A stretch of 64,000 nucleotides of DNA from Bacillus gaemokensis (GTDB taxonomy: Bacteria; Bacillota; Bacilli; Bacillales; Bacillaceae_G). The stretch covers positions 107,812 through 171,811 of the forward strand of contig NZ_LTAQ01000002.1 in NCBI RefSeq assembly GCF_001590835.1, in the 5' to 3' direction. The stretch's first letter is position 1; every line of letters starts with the position of its first letter. The notes under the pieces are model-generated. The model made no database searches and was not told where the DNA came from. It was given only the letters and a program-made list of their open reading frames with translations. Made by a program: the position numbers and the translations under genes. Positions 7,359 through 16,371 of the stretch are shown here, piece by piece.

Positions 7359-8408
7359 TTATTTCATCATTTGTTTAATAAGTTCTCTGTTGCGCTTCTT
7401 AAAGACATCATTATGTGAAGAGACCATTCCATATTCACTCGCATCAGGCTGAATAAATTGCTTTGCCTTATTCACAGCGTTTCCAGCATCTTGGAAAGCA
7501 CCAGCTATTAAATGTAATTTCCCTTCATGTTTTAAAATATCTCCTGCGGCATATAGCCCTTCTATTGAAGATTCGCTATTCGCACTCCCCGCAATAAAGT
7601 AATTATCAATAATTTCAACATTCAATTCACTATTTTCTAGTAATGTCATATCACGTTCATAACCGTGATTAATGATTACTTCATCAATTGGTAAATATGA
7701 AACCTCTCCTGTTTCATGATTCGTCAGCTCCACACGTTCAATTGCTTCATGATTGTCACCTGCAATCAATTTGGTAATCGACGTATTAAAGAAGCAAGAT
7801 ACTGAGCTATTCATAAGTTGTGTTACTTGTGCTTCGTGCCCGGATAAAGCCTCTTTTCTATATGTTAAATAAACCTTTTTAGCAATTGGCTCTAATTCAT
7901 TTGCCCAATCTATTGCAGAATTCCCTCCACCTGAAATAATGACAGTTTTATCTTTGAAGTGTTTCAAAGATTTTACCGTATAATTTAAATTCGATACTTC
8001 AAATCTCTCAGCACCTTCAATTGCTAATTTTTGTGGCTTCAGTATTCCGCCTCCTGTAGCTACAATAACTGTTTTTGAAAAATGCTCTTGACCAGAGGAT
8101 GTTTTTAATACAAAAACTCCCTCTTGATTTCGAGTGATTGATTCTACCTTTTCATTTAGTACGATTTCCGGGTGAAATGTTTTCCCTTGCTCTACAAGTT
8201 GATCAATTAGTCTTGCTCCAGTAACTGGTGGCAGCCCGCCAATATCCCAAATCATTTTTTCTGGATAAACATGTATCTTTCCACCTAACTGTGGTTGAAA
8301 TTCAATTATCTTCGTTTTCATTTCCCTTAGTCCACTATAAAACGCTGAATAAAGCCCTGCTGGTCCCCCACCAATTACAGTTACATCAAATAATTCTTTT
8401 GGATTCAT
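7359..8408 (-). CDS. ferredoxin/flavodoxin-NADP reductase, YumC/TrxR-like
   Basis: This FAD- and NADPH-binding oxidoreductase is of the thioredoxin-reductase-like FNR class of Bacilli, at the usual length of 349 residues. The FAD-binding G-G-G-P-A-G-L-Y-S-A lies at residues 13-22, the NADPH fold G-G-G-N-S-A-I-D-W-A near 160 and the second FAD motif A-A-G-D-I near 285. The C-x2-C redox pair of true thioredoxin reductases is absent, as expected for FNR. A Fur-box-like site sits 31 bp upstream and the divergent neighbours import a siderophore. It therefore probably supplies electrons for reductive iron release or another low-iron need. B. cereus is known to have more than one such FNR. Confidence 0.88.
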   Translation of the reverse strand: MNPKELFDVTVIGGGPAGLYSAFYSGLREMKTKIIEFQPQLGGKIHVYPEKMIWDIGGLPPVTGARLIDQLVEQGKTFHPEIVLNEKVESITRNQEGVFVLKTSSGQEHFSKTVIVATGGGILKPQKLAIEGAERFEVSNLNYTVKSLKHFKDKTVIISGGGNSAIDWANELEPIAKKVYLTYRKEALSGHEAQVTQLMNSSVSCFFNTSITKLIAGDNHEAIERVELTNHETGEVSYLPIDEVIINHGYERDMTLLENSELNVEIIDNYFIAGSANSESSIEGLYAAGDILKHEGKLHLIAGAFQDAGNAVNKAKQFIQPDASEYGMVSSHNDVFKKRNRELIKQMMK

Positions 8409-8438
8409 TTGCGCTCACTCCTTGACTATCAATTCAAT

Positions 8439-8453
8439 TGATTATCATTCTCA
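8439..8453 (-). promoter_or_regulatory. Fur box of the reductase gene
   Basis: TGATTATCATTCTCA matches the TGATAATNATTATCA Fur consensus at 12 of 14 defined positions. It lies 31 bp before the reductase start codon. Confidence 0.7.
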
Positions 8454-8498
8454 ATAAAATATAACCTTTTTCTATTATATTTACAATCAAAATTACTA

Positions 8499-8527
8499 TT
8501 GACAAGACAAAAAGATAAAATTATATT
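8499..8527 (+). promoter_or_regulatory. sigma-A promoter of the siderophore operon
   Basis: A TTGACA -35 box and a TATATT -10 box have 17-bp spacing. A perfect Fur box begins 17 bp after the -10 box. Confidence 0.75.
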
Positions 8528-8544
8528 ATGTAGAGAATCAACAT

Positions 8545-8559
8545 TGATAATCATTATCA
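8545..8559 (+). promoter_or_regulatory. perfect Fur box
   Basis: TGATAATCATTATCA is an exact match to the 7-1-7 Fur consensus and overlaps the expected transcript start. A leader of about 200 nt follows before the binding-protein gene; I see no known riboswitch in it. Confidence 0.92.
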
Positions 8560-8765
8560 ACATGTAAATTATTTACAACATCAGAAAGGGAATAACAGTT
8601 CACCTACTTACGACTTACACATTTGATAATGGTGACCATTTTATAAAAAAAATCTCAGTTTCAAGATTCCTACTAAGCATTTCATATTGATGCTAATTTC
8701 AGGCAAGATCCAAGAATAAACAAACCAATATGTATCACATACAATCTATTAAAAGGAGAATACAA

Positions 8766-9689
8766 ATGAAAAAATTATTTATTTCACTAACAGTTCTATT
8801 CGTTCTTGTTATGAGCGCTTGTAGTAATGGCTCTACAGACAAGAAGAATGATTCAAATGCAAAAGAAGGTAAGTCTGAAAAAATTACATACCAATCTGAA
8901 AATGGTAAAGTTGAAGTGCCAGCAAATCCGAAACGCGTTGTTGTACTATCATCATTTACAGGTAACGTAATGTCTTTAGGTGTAAATCTTGTTGGTGTAG
9001 ATTCATGGTCTAAACAGAATCCACGTTTTGAAAAGAAATTAAAAGATGTTGCTGAAGTATCAGATGAGAATGTTGAAAAAATTATCGAATTAGATCCAGA
9101 TTTAATTATTGGTTTATCAAATATTAAAAACATCGATAAGTTAAAAAAAATCGCTCCTACTGTAACATTCACATATGGGAAAGTAGATTACTTAACACAG
9201 CATTTAGAAATCGGTAAATTATTAAATAAAGAAAAAGAAGCAAAAACTTGGGTTGATGATTTCAAAAAACGTGCGCAAGCAGCAGGAAAAGATATTAAAG
9301 CGAAAATCGGAGAAGACGCATCAGTTTCTGTTATCGAAAACTTCAACAAACAAATTTATGTTTATGGCGACAACTGGGGTCGTGGAACAGAAATTCTTTA
9401 TCAAGAAATGAAATTAAAAATGCCTGACAAAGTAAAAGAAAAAGCTTTAAAAGAAGGATACTATGCATTATCTACTGAGGTTCTACCTGAGTTTGCTGGA
9501 GATTATTTGATTGTAAGTAAAAACAAGGATACTGACAATTCCTTCCAAGACACAGAATCATATAAAAACATTCCAGCTGTGAAAAACAATAGAGCATTCG
9601 AAGTAAATATGATGGAATTCTACTTTAATGATCCACTTACATTAGATTTCCAACTAGACTTCTTCAAGAAAAGCTTTCTTGGTAAATAA
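8766..9689 (+). CDS. iron-siderophore ABC transporter substrate-binding lipoprotein
   Basis: This is a class III (FecB/FhuD-type) periplasmic-binding-like lipoprotein of 307 residues. A signal peptide ends in the lipobox V-M-S-A-C, so Cys near residue 19 is lipidated. Then come P-K-R-V-V-V-L at the start of lobe one and I-I-E-L-D-P-D-L-I-I-G-L, both standard for the family, plus the long linker helix. The ATG at 8766 follows AAAGGAG; an in-frame ATG 36 bp earlier lacks a ribosome site. Two FecCD permease genes follow. The ligand class is ferric siderophore; the exact siderophore is not readable. Confidence 0.9.
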   Translation: MKKLFISLTVLFVLVMSACSNGSTDKKNDSNAKEGKSEKITYQSENGKVEVPANPKRVVVLSSFTGNVMSLGVNLVGVDSWSKQNPRFEKKLKDVAEVSDENVEKIIELDPDLIIGLSNIKNIDKLKKIAPTVTFTYGKVDYLTQHLEIGKLLNKEKEAKTWVDDFKKRAQAAGKDIKAKIGEDASVSVIENFNKQIYVYGDNWGRGTEILYQEMKLKMPDKVKEKALKEGYYALSTEVLPEFAGDYLIVSKNKDTDNSFQDTESYKNIPAVKNNRAFEVNMMEFYFNDPLTLDFQLDFFKKSFLGK

Positions 9690-9752
9690 TACAACAATGA
9701 GGAATTCTTAAAATAAGAATTCCTCTTCCTTTATTCTATAATAAGAAAAGAT

Positions 9753-10772
9753 GTGAAACTGATGACAAAAGATAATCTACGTGCCACCTCCTTTATGTAC
9801 AAGTTCATTTTAGGAATCATTGTATTCTTTCTTATATTTATGATCGCAATGGTATTTGGCGCGGCAGACACTACTGTAAAAGATGTATGGTTAGCGCTTA
9901 CTTCTTCAGAAAAAGGAGCAAAGCTCTCCCTCATCCGTGAACTACGCTTACCGCGTGAAATGGCAGCCATTTTTGTCGGAGCTGGGCTTGCTGTTTCTGG
10001 TGCAATTATGCAAGGACTTACTCGAAATCCACTTGCTGATCCAGGACTACTCGGATTAACTGGTGGTGCGAATGCTGCACTTGCAATTACAATTGCCTTT
10101 ATTCCTTCTGTAAATTACTTTTATATGATGATTGCCTGCTTTATCGGAGCAGCTGTCGGTGCAATTATGGTTTTTGGAATGGGTATGGTGAAAAAAGGTG
10201 GACTTTCTCCCCTTCGAATTGTACTAGCTGGTTCCGCAGTTTCAGCTTTCTTAATCGCGATTTCAGAAGGAATTGGAATTTACTTCAAAATCTCACAAGA
10301 CGTCTCCATGTGGACTGCTGGGGGCGTAATTGGAACGTCATGGAGCCAATTACAAGTCATTATTCCCGTTATTTCAGTGAGTATCTTTATTGCGATCTTA
10401 TTTTCAAAGAAACTAACGATTCTTAGCCTAAGTGAAGAAGTAGCAGTTGGACTCGGTCAAAAGATTATCGTCATTAAAACCATTCTTTTTATTGTTATCA
10501 TTCTACTCGCTGGTGCTTCCGTTGCACTTGTCGGGAATATGGCATTCATAGGCTTAATGGTTCCTCATATGGTACGTCCAATTGTCGGACCAGACTATCG
10601 CTTTGTAATACCGATGTCTGCCATTGTTGGTGCTTCCTTTATGCTATTAGCGGACACGATTGGACGCACAATTAATGCTCCATACGAAACGCCACTTGTT
10701 GCTATTATCTCAATCGTAGGCTTACCATTCTTCCTATTCATCGTACGTAAAGGAGGAAGAACATTCTCATGA
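9753..10772 (+). CDS. FecCD-family siderophore ABC permease 1
   Basis: The 339-residue integral membrane protein has about nine to ten helices. It carries the BtuC/FecCD hallmarks R-L-P-R-E-M-A-A near residue 66 and G-A-I-M-Q-G-L-T-R-N-P-L-A-D-P-G-L-L-G just after. The ATPase-contact loop G-N-M-A-F-I-G-L-M-V-P-H lies near residue 255. A GTG at 9753 is used; an ATG nine bases on is equally possible because neither has a strong ribosome site. It pairs with the next gene to form a heterodimeric channel for the upstream binding protein. Confidence 0.9.
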   Translation: MKLMTKDNLRATSFMYKFILGIIVFFLIFMIAMVFGAADTTVKDVWLALTSSEKGAKLSLIRELRLPREMAAIFVGAGLAVSGAIMQGLTRNPLADPGLLGLTGGANAALAITIAFIPSVNYFYMMIACFIGAAVGAIMVFGMGMVKKGGLSPLRIVLAGSAVSAFLIAISEGIGIYFKISQDVSMWTAGGVIGTSWSQLQVIIPVISVSIFIAILFSKKLTILSLSEEVAVGLGQKIIVIKTILFIVIILLAGASVALVGNMAFIGLMVPHMVRPIVGPDYRFVIPMSAIVGASFMLLADTIGRTINAPYETPLVAIISIVGLPFFLFIVRKGGRTFS

Positions 10773-11776
10773 TTCAACAATCTATACTAAAAAAACAACG
10801 CATCATTATACTAACATTACTTATACTGATCGTAGCGACTATCACAGTTGGAATGGGGCTAGGAGCGGCTTCTCTATCCTATGATAGACTGCTTCCAACG
10901 TTATTTGGACAAGGGACTTTCAAAGAAGAATTTGTTTTATTCTCCCTCAGGTTACCAAGAATTGCAATTACATTATTAGCTGGTATGGCACTGGCTCTAT
11001 CAGGAGCTATCTTACAAGGAATTACCCGTAACGACCTAGCTGAACCTGGAATTATCGGTATTAATTCAGGCGCAGGCGTCGCAATTGCTATTTTCTTTTT
11101 ATATGTTCCAATAGACGCAGGTTCATTTGTTTACTTGCTACCAGTTGTTGGATTTATCGGAGCTTTTATTACTGCCTGTCTCCTTTATGTATTCTCATAC
11201 AGTAAAACTGCAGGGCTTCAACCGATCAGATTGACACTAACAGGAATTGGGTTTGCATTCGCTCTTTCTGGAACAATGATTGTACTCATTTCATCTGCTG
11301 AACGTGTAAAAGTAGACTTTATTGCAAAATGGATCGCAGGAAACATTTGGGGGGATGACTGGGTCTTTGTTTTAGCACTCCTTCCATGGTTAGCTATACT
11401 CATCCCATACACTTTCTATAAAGCAAATCGTTTAAACATCCTTGCATTAAACGAACCAGTAGCGATCGGCGTCGGTATCGAAATCGAAAAAGAACGTCGC
11501 TCTCTGCTAATAGCAGCCGTTGCATTAGCTGCTGCTGCCGTTTCAGTCACAGGAGGAATTACCTTTGTCGGACTTATGGCTCCGCACATCGCAAAATCAT
11601 TAGTAGGGCCTAGACATCAAGTATTTATTCCTATAGCCGTTCTAATCGGTGGATTACTTCTCCTACTCGCAGATACAATCGGCCGTCATATCGTCGAGCC
11701 CAGTGGTATTCCTGCGGGGATTGTGGTTGCTTTGATTGGTGCTCCTTATTTTATGTATTTGTTACTAAAGAAATAA
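10769..11776 (+). CDS. FecCD-family siderophore ABC permease 2
   Basis: The start overlaps the previous stop as ATGA, so the two permeases are translationally coupled. The 335-residue protein has the same helices and motifs: R-L-P-R-I-A-I-T, G-A-I-L-Q-G-I-T-R-N-D-L-A-E-P-G-I-I-G and the ATPase-docking G-G-I-T-F-V-G-L-M-A-P-H-I. A strong terminator follows, and no ATP-binding subunit is encoded before it. The system must borrow an ATPase from elsewhere, as known for B. subtilis systems that share FhuC or YusV. Confidence 0.9.
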   Translation: MIQQSILKKQRIIILTLLILIVATITVGMGLGAASLSYDRLLPTLFGQGTFKEEFVLFSLRLPRIAITLLAGMALALSGAILQGITRNDLAEPGIIGINSGAGVAIAIFFLYVPIDAGSFVYLLPVVGFIGAFITACLLYVFSYSKTAGLQPIRLTLTGIGFAFALSGTMIVLISSAERVKVDFIAKWIAGNIWGDDWVFVLALLPWLAILIPYTFYKANRLNILALNEPVAIGVGIEIEKERRSLLIAAVALAAAAVSVTGGITFVGLMAPHIAKSLVGPRHQVFIPIAVLIGGLLLLLADTIGRHIVEPSGIPAGIVVALIGAPYFMYLLLKK

Positions 11777-11789
11777 AGATAACTAGAAT

Positions 11790-11833
11790 AAAAAAATCCC
11801 TTGAGAATTTAGTTGTTCTCGAGGGATTTTTTA
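11790..11833. terminator. terminator of the siderophore operon
   Basis: AAAAATCCCTTGAGAA and TTCTCGAGGGATTTTTT arms flank a short loop. It also serves the convergent PLD gene. Confidence 0.88.
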
Positions 11834-11865
11834 GTTTTACTATAAATATATCTAAATGGGATTTA

Positions 11866-12918
11866 TTATTTATTCTCTATGATACCAATCATATGTTTAG
11901 CGAAATTTACATCTAAACGAATTTTATCTCCCCCATATTGTAAGCCTCCTAAATTCGGATGTCCGTTAAAAGTTACAGCATAACCTTGTGGATAAGATTT
12001 TTGAACACTAGAAATAGTGTTATCATAGGTATTCCAATGTTCGCTATAATCTGGACATAGATTTTTTGCTTTAATAACCCATGGCCATCTGCTTTCATTA
12101 TTTAAATTTATAGCTTCTTCAACAGCTTCAAAATATCCTATTAGCTTAGTAGTACCTACTCCATAACATATTATAATATCTCCAATGCCTATTGCTGCAG
12201 GTCTTTTTGCAAAATGAAGTTCTTCTATATCTGTAGATAACCTTCTATTAATGTCAAATGGTCTATCTGACCATCCGACAGGTTTAATGAAATACCTTAC
12301 ATTTTGTTTCAAGTCAGTAGTTAATGAAGGTGGAAACCTCTTTCTTTTCATATAAATCCCACTTATCCCCAAATCAATTTTAGGTGTATCCACCCTCTCA
12401 TTTTCTGAAATATAATTATCAATTTTTTTTATTATCTGTTCAATTTCTTCATACATCAATTGAATACTATTATTATTTACATCTTCAATAATTTTTGATA
12501 ATTGCACTGTATCCTCTAACATCACTCCCCATTCATGCTTATTCTTTAATCCTGAATCTGTAAAATTAGCTGAAGTAATTATAGCTTTACTAGGGTTGCC
12601 TTTACTTTCAGCGATATATATTTTTCCATGCAACATATTATCGATTTGAATTCTATATTATATATTCAAGGCTAAACACCCTATTCCAAATAAATAAAGT
12701 GCATTTGCTTTTCGAAATAAATCTGTAGAATAATCATCTAAAGTAGTAGTTAAAAATATATTCTTTACACCCTCATTGTTTAATAACTCAAATAAATCAT
12801 CGTAAAACTCTTTAGATTCTGATAAAAACGGACTAATTATGTGTAAAGTATCTGCTCCATTAACAAGATTTCTAAGTTGATCAAAATGTGTTGAATCTAA
12901 ATTATTTACTATGTGCAC
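11866..12918 (-). pseudogene. PLD-family nuclease with EVE-like C-terminal domain, interrupted by a stop codon
   Basis: One reading frame runs from a GTG at 12918 (behind AGGGGG) to 11866, broken only by a TAA at 12658-12660 (codon 87). There is no frame change and no ribosome site before the next ATG (12636). Read through, it is 350 residues. The N-terminal part resembles the first lobe of NgoFVII-type PLD enzymes. The active-site region follows, with H-G-K-I-Y-I, then S-A-N-F-T-D-S-G-L and N-K-H-E-W-G-V. The last 140 residues (Y-F-I-K-P-V-G-W-S-D ... I-G-I-G-D-I-I-I-C-Y-G-V-G ... W-P-W-V-I-K-A) look like an EVE/PUA-type domain. PLD plus EVE suggests a modification-dependent restriction enzyme, now probably inactive. 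Confidence 0.7.
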
Positions 12919-13113
12919 CGATTATCCCCCTACATAATAGAATTTTAAAACTATTATACTATTTGAGATCACTTTCAATGTTCAATTTGCAACCAAAATA
13001 TAAAAAAAGAGCAGGTAGCTTATCCGCTCTTAATACTAGTTCCTGCATTACATTATTTTATCTTTCTCCCCCATCTATTCACAAAGAAGGTGAAAAGATA
13101 TATACCACCCCAT

Positions 13114-13722
13114 CTAACTCCCCAATCCATAAACTAAAAACCTCTCATTCCCATTCTTCTCATACACTCCCGGCAACCTAACTTCCTCTTTCAATTCAAA
13201 GGCTGTTTGATTTTCTAGGAAAAAAATATAATCTTCCGATGGATAATATAAAATAATCTCTACTTCCCTCTCTGCTTCTTCCACCGAAAGCAATATGTTA
13301 TTTACTACATTCATAAAAACTTGCACAGAAAACGGATTAAAAAAATAAAATCGATTATCTCGTGAATCAATCTCATACTCTTGTGCTAAACAACATTGAA
13401 ATTGAATTTTATCTTTACTACTTTTCGCTTTCTTCGCATAACGTTCTCGATTTTCCATGGCTTCTTCATAGAACATCTCATTCATTTCTATTCCAACAGC
13501 TGAAGCACCACATATATGATGAACATAAAAATTCAATCGCCCTTTTCCGCATCCAAAGTCAACAATCCGATCACTGCTTTTTAATTCATATTGATTAAAT
13601 AACGTTTCAAGCCCATTATATGGCGTTGGTTCATAACGATGATAATGCAAAGACTTGTTGAATCCTTTTTGTTCTCCTACTGTTTTTATATTGAGCACTG
13701 CATCATAATATTGTTCGTTCAT
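13114..13722 (-). CDS. class I SAM-dependent methyltransferase
   Basis: The 202-residue protein carries the Rossmann methyltransferase motif I V-D-F-G-C-G-K-G-R near residue 55, and an acidic end of strand two in V-G-I-E-M-N-E. The F-F-N-P-F-S segment near residue 128 takes the motif IV position. It is a small-molecule or protein methyltransferase of unknown substrate. The ATG at 13722 follows AGGAG. Adjacency to the broken PLD gene is noted, but a 195-bp gap and separate signals argue against a shared operon. Confidence 0.8.
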   Translation of the reverse strand: MNEQYYDAVLNIKTVGEQKGFNKSLHYHRYEPTPYNGLETLFNQYELKSSDRIVDFGCGKGRLNFYVHHICGASAVGIEMNEMFYEEAMENRERYAKKAKSSKDKIQFQCCLAQEYEIDSRDNRFYFFNPFSVQVFMNVVNNILLSVEEAEREVEIILYYPSEDYIFFLENQTAFELKEEVRLPGVYEKNGNERFLVYGLGS

Positions 13723-13768
13723 TTATTTTCTCCTATTAAGAAATAATACTTTCATTATACAACACAAC

Positions 13769-13795
13769 AAAAAGCCTGATACAATCAGGCTTTTA
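13769..13795. terminator. bidirectional terminator
   Basis: AAAAGCCTGAT and ATCAGGCTTTT arms flank ACA. It lies after the M20 amidohydrolase gene. Confidence 0.85.
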
Positions 13796-13829
13796 CTTTG
13801 AATGACATATAACCAGTTATAAAACAGTA

Positions 13830-14936
13830 TTATTTTAAAGCTGCCAACACCGTCTGCTTAAATATTTTTACTCCATCTAATATACAAGCTTGATCAAAGA
13901 CCATATGAGGATGATGTAATCCCGGCTGCAAGTTCGCACCTAATCCTAGCATAACAGCTTTTAGATGTGGTCTCTTAACCGTATAGTAATGAAAGTCATC
14001 ACTTCCCGCTGTAAAAAGTGGCGGTGTGCAGCCCTCTTCTCCGTATACTTCACGAATCCCTTTACGCAGTAACTGTTCCGCTTCCTCCGATACTTCTGCC
14101 CCTGGTACTGGATCTGTCCATTCATAAGAAATCTTTGTCCCCATCGATTCATTCGATTGAATAACTTGTTCTATCTTTTTCTTTAGTTCTTCTAGTAATA
14201 CATTACTTTCTGCTCTTACATCTAAGGCAAATTGACCGTTTCCAGGGATGATATTTAAGCTTTCACCCCCCGCTTGGCATTTCGTCATTTTGATAGAATA
14301 TGATCGTTGTGGTGATAGCCATATATTTTTTAATCCGATATTAATCATTGAAATAACATCGATCGCATTCACTCCTTGATGTGGCCGTGCTCCATGAGCA
14401 TCGTCACCGGATATGTTGGCTTCTAAAAAGTCAGCCGCTCCATGTCGAATAGATGGTGCCGCTTGTTTTAAAGGTAATTCCTCAATTGGTCGTAAATGAA
14501 CACCGAATAGGAAATCTGCATCATCCACAGCCCCTTTCTCCACCATCTTCAAAGCACCATTTCCTTTTTCTTCTGCAGGCTGGAAAATAAATCGGACAGT
14601 TCCTTTTTGCCAATTCACATTTTTCAACTGCACAATAAGTCCCATCACAATCGTCATGTGAGCATCATGGCCACATGAATGATTTGCTTTGAATTTCCCA
14701 TCTACTTCTTGCCATAGTGCATCTATATCAGCACGAATCGCGATAACTGGTTTCCCGTTCCCGATTTCTGCTATAACTCCGGGACAATCATCAAATACTT
14801 TATATGAAATTCCTTCTTCTTCTAGAAATTTAGTAATATAGGCCGTTGTATTATATTCCTTCCAACTTACTTCAGGGTTCTCATGCAAATACTGAAAAAT
14901 TTCGTTTAAACGATCCTGCAACTCTACTGTTTTCAA
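13830..14936 (-). CDS. M20 family amidohydrolase, likely N-acyl (N-succinyl) amino acid hydrolase
   Basis: This is a zinc or cobalt M20D peptidase. A-I-R-A-D-I-D-A-L holds a family aspartate, S-C-G-H-D-A-H-M binds metal and P-A-E-E is the catalytic base region. The dimerisation domain lies in the middle (residues about 175-290). The open frame reaches 15062, but the TTG at 14936 lies 8 nt after AAGGAG and gives a normal 368-residue enzyme; the extra upstream residues are unlike the family. It is divergent from an N-succinyl-amino-acid racemase gene and a GNAT gene. By context it probably removes the N-succinyl group after racemisation. Confidence 0.82.
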   Translation of the reverse strand: MKTVELQDRLNEIFQYLHENPEVSWKEYNTTAYITKFLEEEGISYKVFDDCPGVIAEIGNGKPVIAIRADIDALWQEVDGKFKANHSCGHDAHMTIVMGLIVQLKNVNWQKGTVRFIFQPAEEKGNGALKMVEKGAVDDADFLFGVHLRPIEELPLKQAAPSIRHGAADFLEANISGDDAHGARPHQGVNAIDVISMINIGLKNIWLSPQRSYSIKMTKCQAGGESLNIIPGNGQFALDVRAESNVLLEELKKKIEQVIQSNESMGTKISYEWTDPVPGAEVSEEAEQLLRKGIREVYGEEGCTPPLFTAGSDDFHYYTVKRPHLKAVMLGLGANLQPGLHHPHMVFDQACILDGVKIFKQTVLAALK

Positions 14937-15247
14937 TTTTCCATTCTCCTTCCTAAACTCAAAGCAGTTCTTTTGAGACTGTTTTCCCATAAATTTCAAT
15001 CGGTATAAAACAGCTTTTTTATACATAAAAGTCCTATTCCGAAAAACATATTGAATATTCACTTAAATGTCAAGAGATTGTCCCTGCAGTTCATTTGAAA
15101 TATAATAAGTTAAATAGTTAGTTATTTCTGAAAATTACCTTTTAAAACAAACAAAATATTAATCATTATTTACTTAAACTCCTTATGAACATATATAACG
15201 TCAAATCTATTAAACAAAATTACGATAAAAAGGATGGGGTTCACTCA
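14937..15247. other. divergent promoter region, 311 bp
   Basis: This gap separates the divergent M20 and racemase genes. It is A+T rich and must carry both promoters. I see no convincing -35/-10 pair, riboswitch or operator. A short AAATAGTTAGTTATTT near-palindrome at about 15110 is the only symmetric element. Confidence 0.5.
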
Positions 15248-16357
15248 ATGAAAATTACAGCTATTCATCTTTACGCAATTCGTTTACCACTTCGTGATCC
15301 ATTTATTATCAGCTATGGTACTTATCATGATATGCCCTCTATTATTGTAAAAATCGAAACAGATGAGGGAATTATCGGTTACGGTGAAGGAGTCGCCGAT
15401 GATCATGTGACAGGTGAAACATGGGAAAGTACCTTCCATGTTTTAAAACATACATTAGCTCCTGCCTTAATAGGAGTAAATCCAATGAATATCGAGAAAG
15501 TACATGACATAATGAATCAAACAATCTACGGAGTTCCTACCGCAAAAGCTGCGATTGATATCGCTTGTTTTGATGTAATGGGTAAAAAGTTAAATCAACC
15601 CGTGTATCAGTTAATTGGCGGTCGCTATCATGAAGAGTTTCCGATTACTCATGTTTTAAGTATCGCTTCTCCAGAAAATATGGCAGAAGAAGCAGCCTCC
15701 ATGATAAATAAGGGATATCAATCCTTTAAGATGAAAGTTGGAACAGATGTCAAAAAAGATGTTGAGAGAATTGAAGCTGTGCGTGAACGAGTAGGAAATG
15801 ATATCGCAATTCGTGTAGATGTAAACCAAGGCTGGAAAAACAGCGCTAATACGTTAACCGCACTTCGTTCACTTAAACATTTAAACATCGATTGGATTGA
15901 ACAACCTGTTATAGCTGACGACATTGATGCAATGGCCTATATTCGCTCTAAAACAGATCTTTCGCTTATGATTGACGAGGGATTAAAGGGCTCACGTGAA
16001 ATGCGCCAAATTATTAAGTTGCAAGCAGCTGATAAAGTGAACATTAAATTAATGAAATGTGGTGGTATCCATCCAGCTGTCAAACTGGCTCATCAAGCAG
16101 AAATGGCCGGAATTGAATGCCAAATTGGTTCAATGGTAGAATCATCCGTTGCCTCTTCCGCAGGATTCCATGTTGCCTTCTCAAAAAAAATTATTACAAG
16201 CGTTGAACTAACAGGACCATTAAAATTCACAAAAGATATCGGGAACCTATCTTATGATATACCGTTTATTCGTTTAAACGAAAAACCGGGATTAGGTGTT
16301 GATGTTAATGAAGATATACGGAATGAATTAACTATTTTTCAAGACGTTGTTCGCTAA
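15248..16357 (+). CDS. N-succinyl-Arg/Lys racemase-type enolase superfamily enzyme
   Basis: This is a muconate-lactonizing-type enolase superfamily enzyme of 369 residues. All catalytic positions are visible: K-M-K at 161-163, metal ligands D191, E218 and D243, and K267 in the N-I-K-L-M-K strand. Two lysines on opposite faces are the mark of racemases. A B. cereus enzyme of this type (BC0371) was shown by others to racemise N-succinyl arginine and lysine. I infer the same here from similarity of type and context: an acyltransferase follows 14 bp later, and an M20 deacylase is divergent. The ATG at 15248 starts at the domain edge; an upstream in-frame ATG (15185) is unlikely. Confidence 0.85.
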   Translation: MKITAIHLYAIRLPLRDPFIISYGTYHDMPSIIVKIETDEGIIGYGEGVADDHVTGETWESTFHVLKHTLAPALIGVNPMNIEKVHDIMNQTIYGVPTAKAAIDIACFDVMGKKLNQPVYQLIGGRYHEEFPITHVLSIASPENMAEEAASMINKGYQSFKMKVGTDVKKDVERIEAVRERVGNDIAIRVDVNQGWKNSANTLTALRSLKHLNIDWIEQPVIADDIDAMAYIRSKTDLSLMIDEGLKGSREMRQIIKLQAADKVNIKLMKCGGIHPAVKLAHQAEMAGIECQIGSMVESSVASSAGFHVAFSKKIITSVELTGPLKFTKDIGNLSYDIPFIRLNEKPGLGVDVNEDIRNELTIFQDVVR

Positions 16358-16371
16358 AGGAGAACCATACA

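Noticed and set aside
8735-9172. 145-codon minus-strand frame
   Set aside because: It is antisense to the siderophore-binding protein gene and shows no domain.
12658-12918. 86-residue protein as a separate gene before the PLD part
   Set aside because: It shares one frame with the downstream part, and the next ATG has no ribosome site, so one broken gene explains both better than two genes.
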